Under the pieces are notes generated by a model. The model searched no databases, was not told the DNA's origin, and was given only the letters and a program-made list of their open reading frames with translations. This document shows positions 5,040 to 5,907 of a stretch of DNA of 5,907 bases, in pieces. Position 1 is the stretch's first letter, and each line of letters starts with the position of its first letter. This stretch comes from JBQCDV01 sp051960855 (lineage in GTDB: Bacteria > Actinomycetota > Actinomycetes > JAJZTN01): contig JBQCDV010000161.1 in NCBI GenBank assembly GCA_051960855.1, positions 1-5,907 on the forward strand, in the 5' to 3' direction. The position numbers and the translations under genes were made by a program.

Positions 5040-5907
5040 GCCGCGACTCCTGCCGAGGAACGGGCGGCCTGCTTGTCGGCGTAGGCCAACGCCGCGTCCC
5101 GCACCCAGGCGCCGTCCTCGTGAGCCGCACGACGGTGCGCCATCCGCTGCGCGTTGCACGGCCCGTCGCCCTTGAGCACCCGCTGGAACTCCGACCAGTC
5201 GATCTCGCCGATCTGCCAGTGACCGGTCTCCTCGTCCCACCGCAGGTCGGGGTCGGGGATCGTGAGGCCGAGCACCTGGGCTTGCGGGACCGTCATGTCG
5301 ACGAACTTCTGCCGGAGCTCGTCGTTGCTGAAGCGCTTGATCTTCCAGGCCATCGACTGCGCCGAGTTGGGGCTCTGGTCGTCCGGGGGCCCGAACATCA
5401 TCAGGCTCGGCCACCACCAGCGGTCGAGCGCGTCCTGCGCCATCCTTTTCTGCTCCGGCGTCCCCTTCGCCATCGCGATCATGATCTCGTAGCCCTGGCG
5501 CTGGTGGAAACTCTCTTCCTTGCACACGCGCACCATCGCCCGTGCGTAGGGGCCATAGCTGGTCCGCTGCAGCGGCACCTGGTTCATGATCGCCGCGCCG
5601 TCGACCAGCCAGCCGATCGCTCCGATATCCGCCCAGGTCAGGGTCGGATAATTGAAGATCGTCGAATATTTGGCTTTCCCTGAATGGAGCGCCTCGACCA
5701 TCTCCTCGCGGCTCGTACCGAGCGTCTCCGCGGCGCAATAGAGGTATAGGCCATGCCCGCCCTCGTCCTGAACCTTGGCGAGGAGGATGGCCTTGCGCCT
5801 TAGCGACGGCGCACGAGTGATCCAGTTCCCTTCCGGAAGCATCCCGACGATCTCGCTGTGCGCATGCTGGGAGATCTGGCGGACCAAGGTGCGCCGGTAG
5901 GCCTCGG
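5036..5907 (-). CDS. paaA: Phenylacetyl-CoA epoxidase catalytic subunit PaaA, N-terminus cut by window edge
   Basis: PaaA is the di-iron oxygenase subunit that epoxidises the aromatic ring of phenylacetyl-CoA at C1-C2. 289 complete codons are visible; the family is about 310-330, so only some 25-40 N-terminal residues lie right of the window. A TTG at 5885-5887 is in frame but is not the start, because family sequence (EAYRRTLVRQ) continues upstream to the edge. Visible features: ISQHAHSEIVGMLPEGNW; the first metal-ligand motif DEGGH (visible residues 47-51); the second, EESFH (130-134); the aromatic run DRWWWPSLMMFGPPDD; and the C-terminal KGDGPCNAQRMAHRRAAHEDG. The stop overlaps paaB as GTGA. 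The first motif reads DEGGH where DEAGH is usual, which keeps the Glu and His ligands. The 5' half has lower GC and more A/T-ending codons than the 3' half and the other paa genes. The promoter must lie outside the window. Confidence 0.96.
   Translation of the reverse strand, partial: EAYRRTLVRQISQHAHSEIVGMLPEGNWITRAPSLRRKAILLAKVQDEGGHGLYLYCAAETLGTSREEMVEALHSGKAKYSTIFNYPTLTWADIGAIGWLVDGAAIMNQVPLQRTSYGPYARAMVRVCKEESFHQRQGYEIMIAMAKGTPEQKRMAQDALDRWWWPSLMMFGPPDDQSPNSAQSMAWKIKRFSNDELRQKFVDMTVPQAQVLGLTIPDPDLRWDEETGHWQIGEIDWSEFQRVLKGDGPCNAQRMAHRRAAHEDGAWVRDAALAYADKQAARSSAGVAA
5047..5051 (-). promoter_or_regulatory. Ribosome binding site of paaB inside the paaA 3' end
   Basis: On the minus strand AGGAG lies 7 bases before the paaB GTG at 5037-5039, within the last codons of paaA. 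It supports the GTG start and the short PaaB reading over the much longer open frame. Confidence 0.75.

Noticed and set aside
1..5907. CRISPR arrays, tRNA or rRNA genes, insertion sequences, phage or defence genes
   Set aside because: I looked for regularly spaced repeats, tRNA-like folds and transposase or defence motifs on both strands and saw none. The window is almost fully accounted for by seven metabolic genes.

Overview
The window is high-GC DNA, with near-exclusive C/G third positions, frequent GTG starts and GC-rich shadow reading frames on both strands. Together with the gene complement (flavin-dependent thymidylate synthase and an aerobic phenylacetate cluster) this suggests an actinobacterium (Actinomycetota). 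That assignment is an inference; there is no rRNA or lineage-specific marker here.

Layout. Positions 1-481, minus strand: the N-terminal two thirds of thyX, running off the left edge. Positions 482-669: a divergent intergenic region that should carry the promoters for thyX (left) and an oxidoreductase gene (right). Positions 670-2115, plus strand: a berberine-bridge-enzyme-like (VAO/PCMH family) flavoprotein of unknown substrate, with one visible covalent-FAD histidine. Positions 2116-2185: a short convergent gap with nested inverted repeats and a duplicated 15-mer at the paaE end. Positions 2186-5907, minus strand: paaA-paaB-paaC-paaD-paaE, with paaA running off the right edge.

The paa genes encode the ring-1,2-phenylacetyl-CoA epoxidase, the oxygenase step of aerobic phenylacetate degradation. 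PaaA is the catalytic di-iron ferritin-like subunit, PaaC its structural ferritin-like partner, PaaB a small bridging subunit, PaaD a DUF59 plus zinc-ribbon maturation-type protein, and PaaE the reductase that passes electrons from NAD(P)H through flavin and a [2Fe-2S] cluster to the di-iron centre. The A/B, B/C and C/D junctions are all 4-base GTGA stop/start overlaps, which implies tight translational coupling. paaE follows after a 36-base gap with its own ribosome binding site. The other pathway genes (paaG, paaZ, paaK and so on) are not in the window.

This is a recognisable catabolic locus rather than a clearly new system. The points that deserve a second look are a composition and codon-use break inside paaA, a glycine-rich inter-domain linker in PaaE containing an exact 15-bp tandem duplication, the uncharacterised flavoprotein beside the cluster, and a likely leaderless thyX start.
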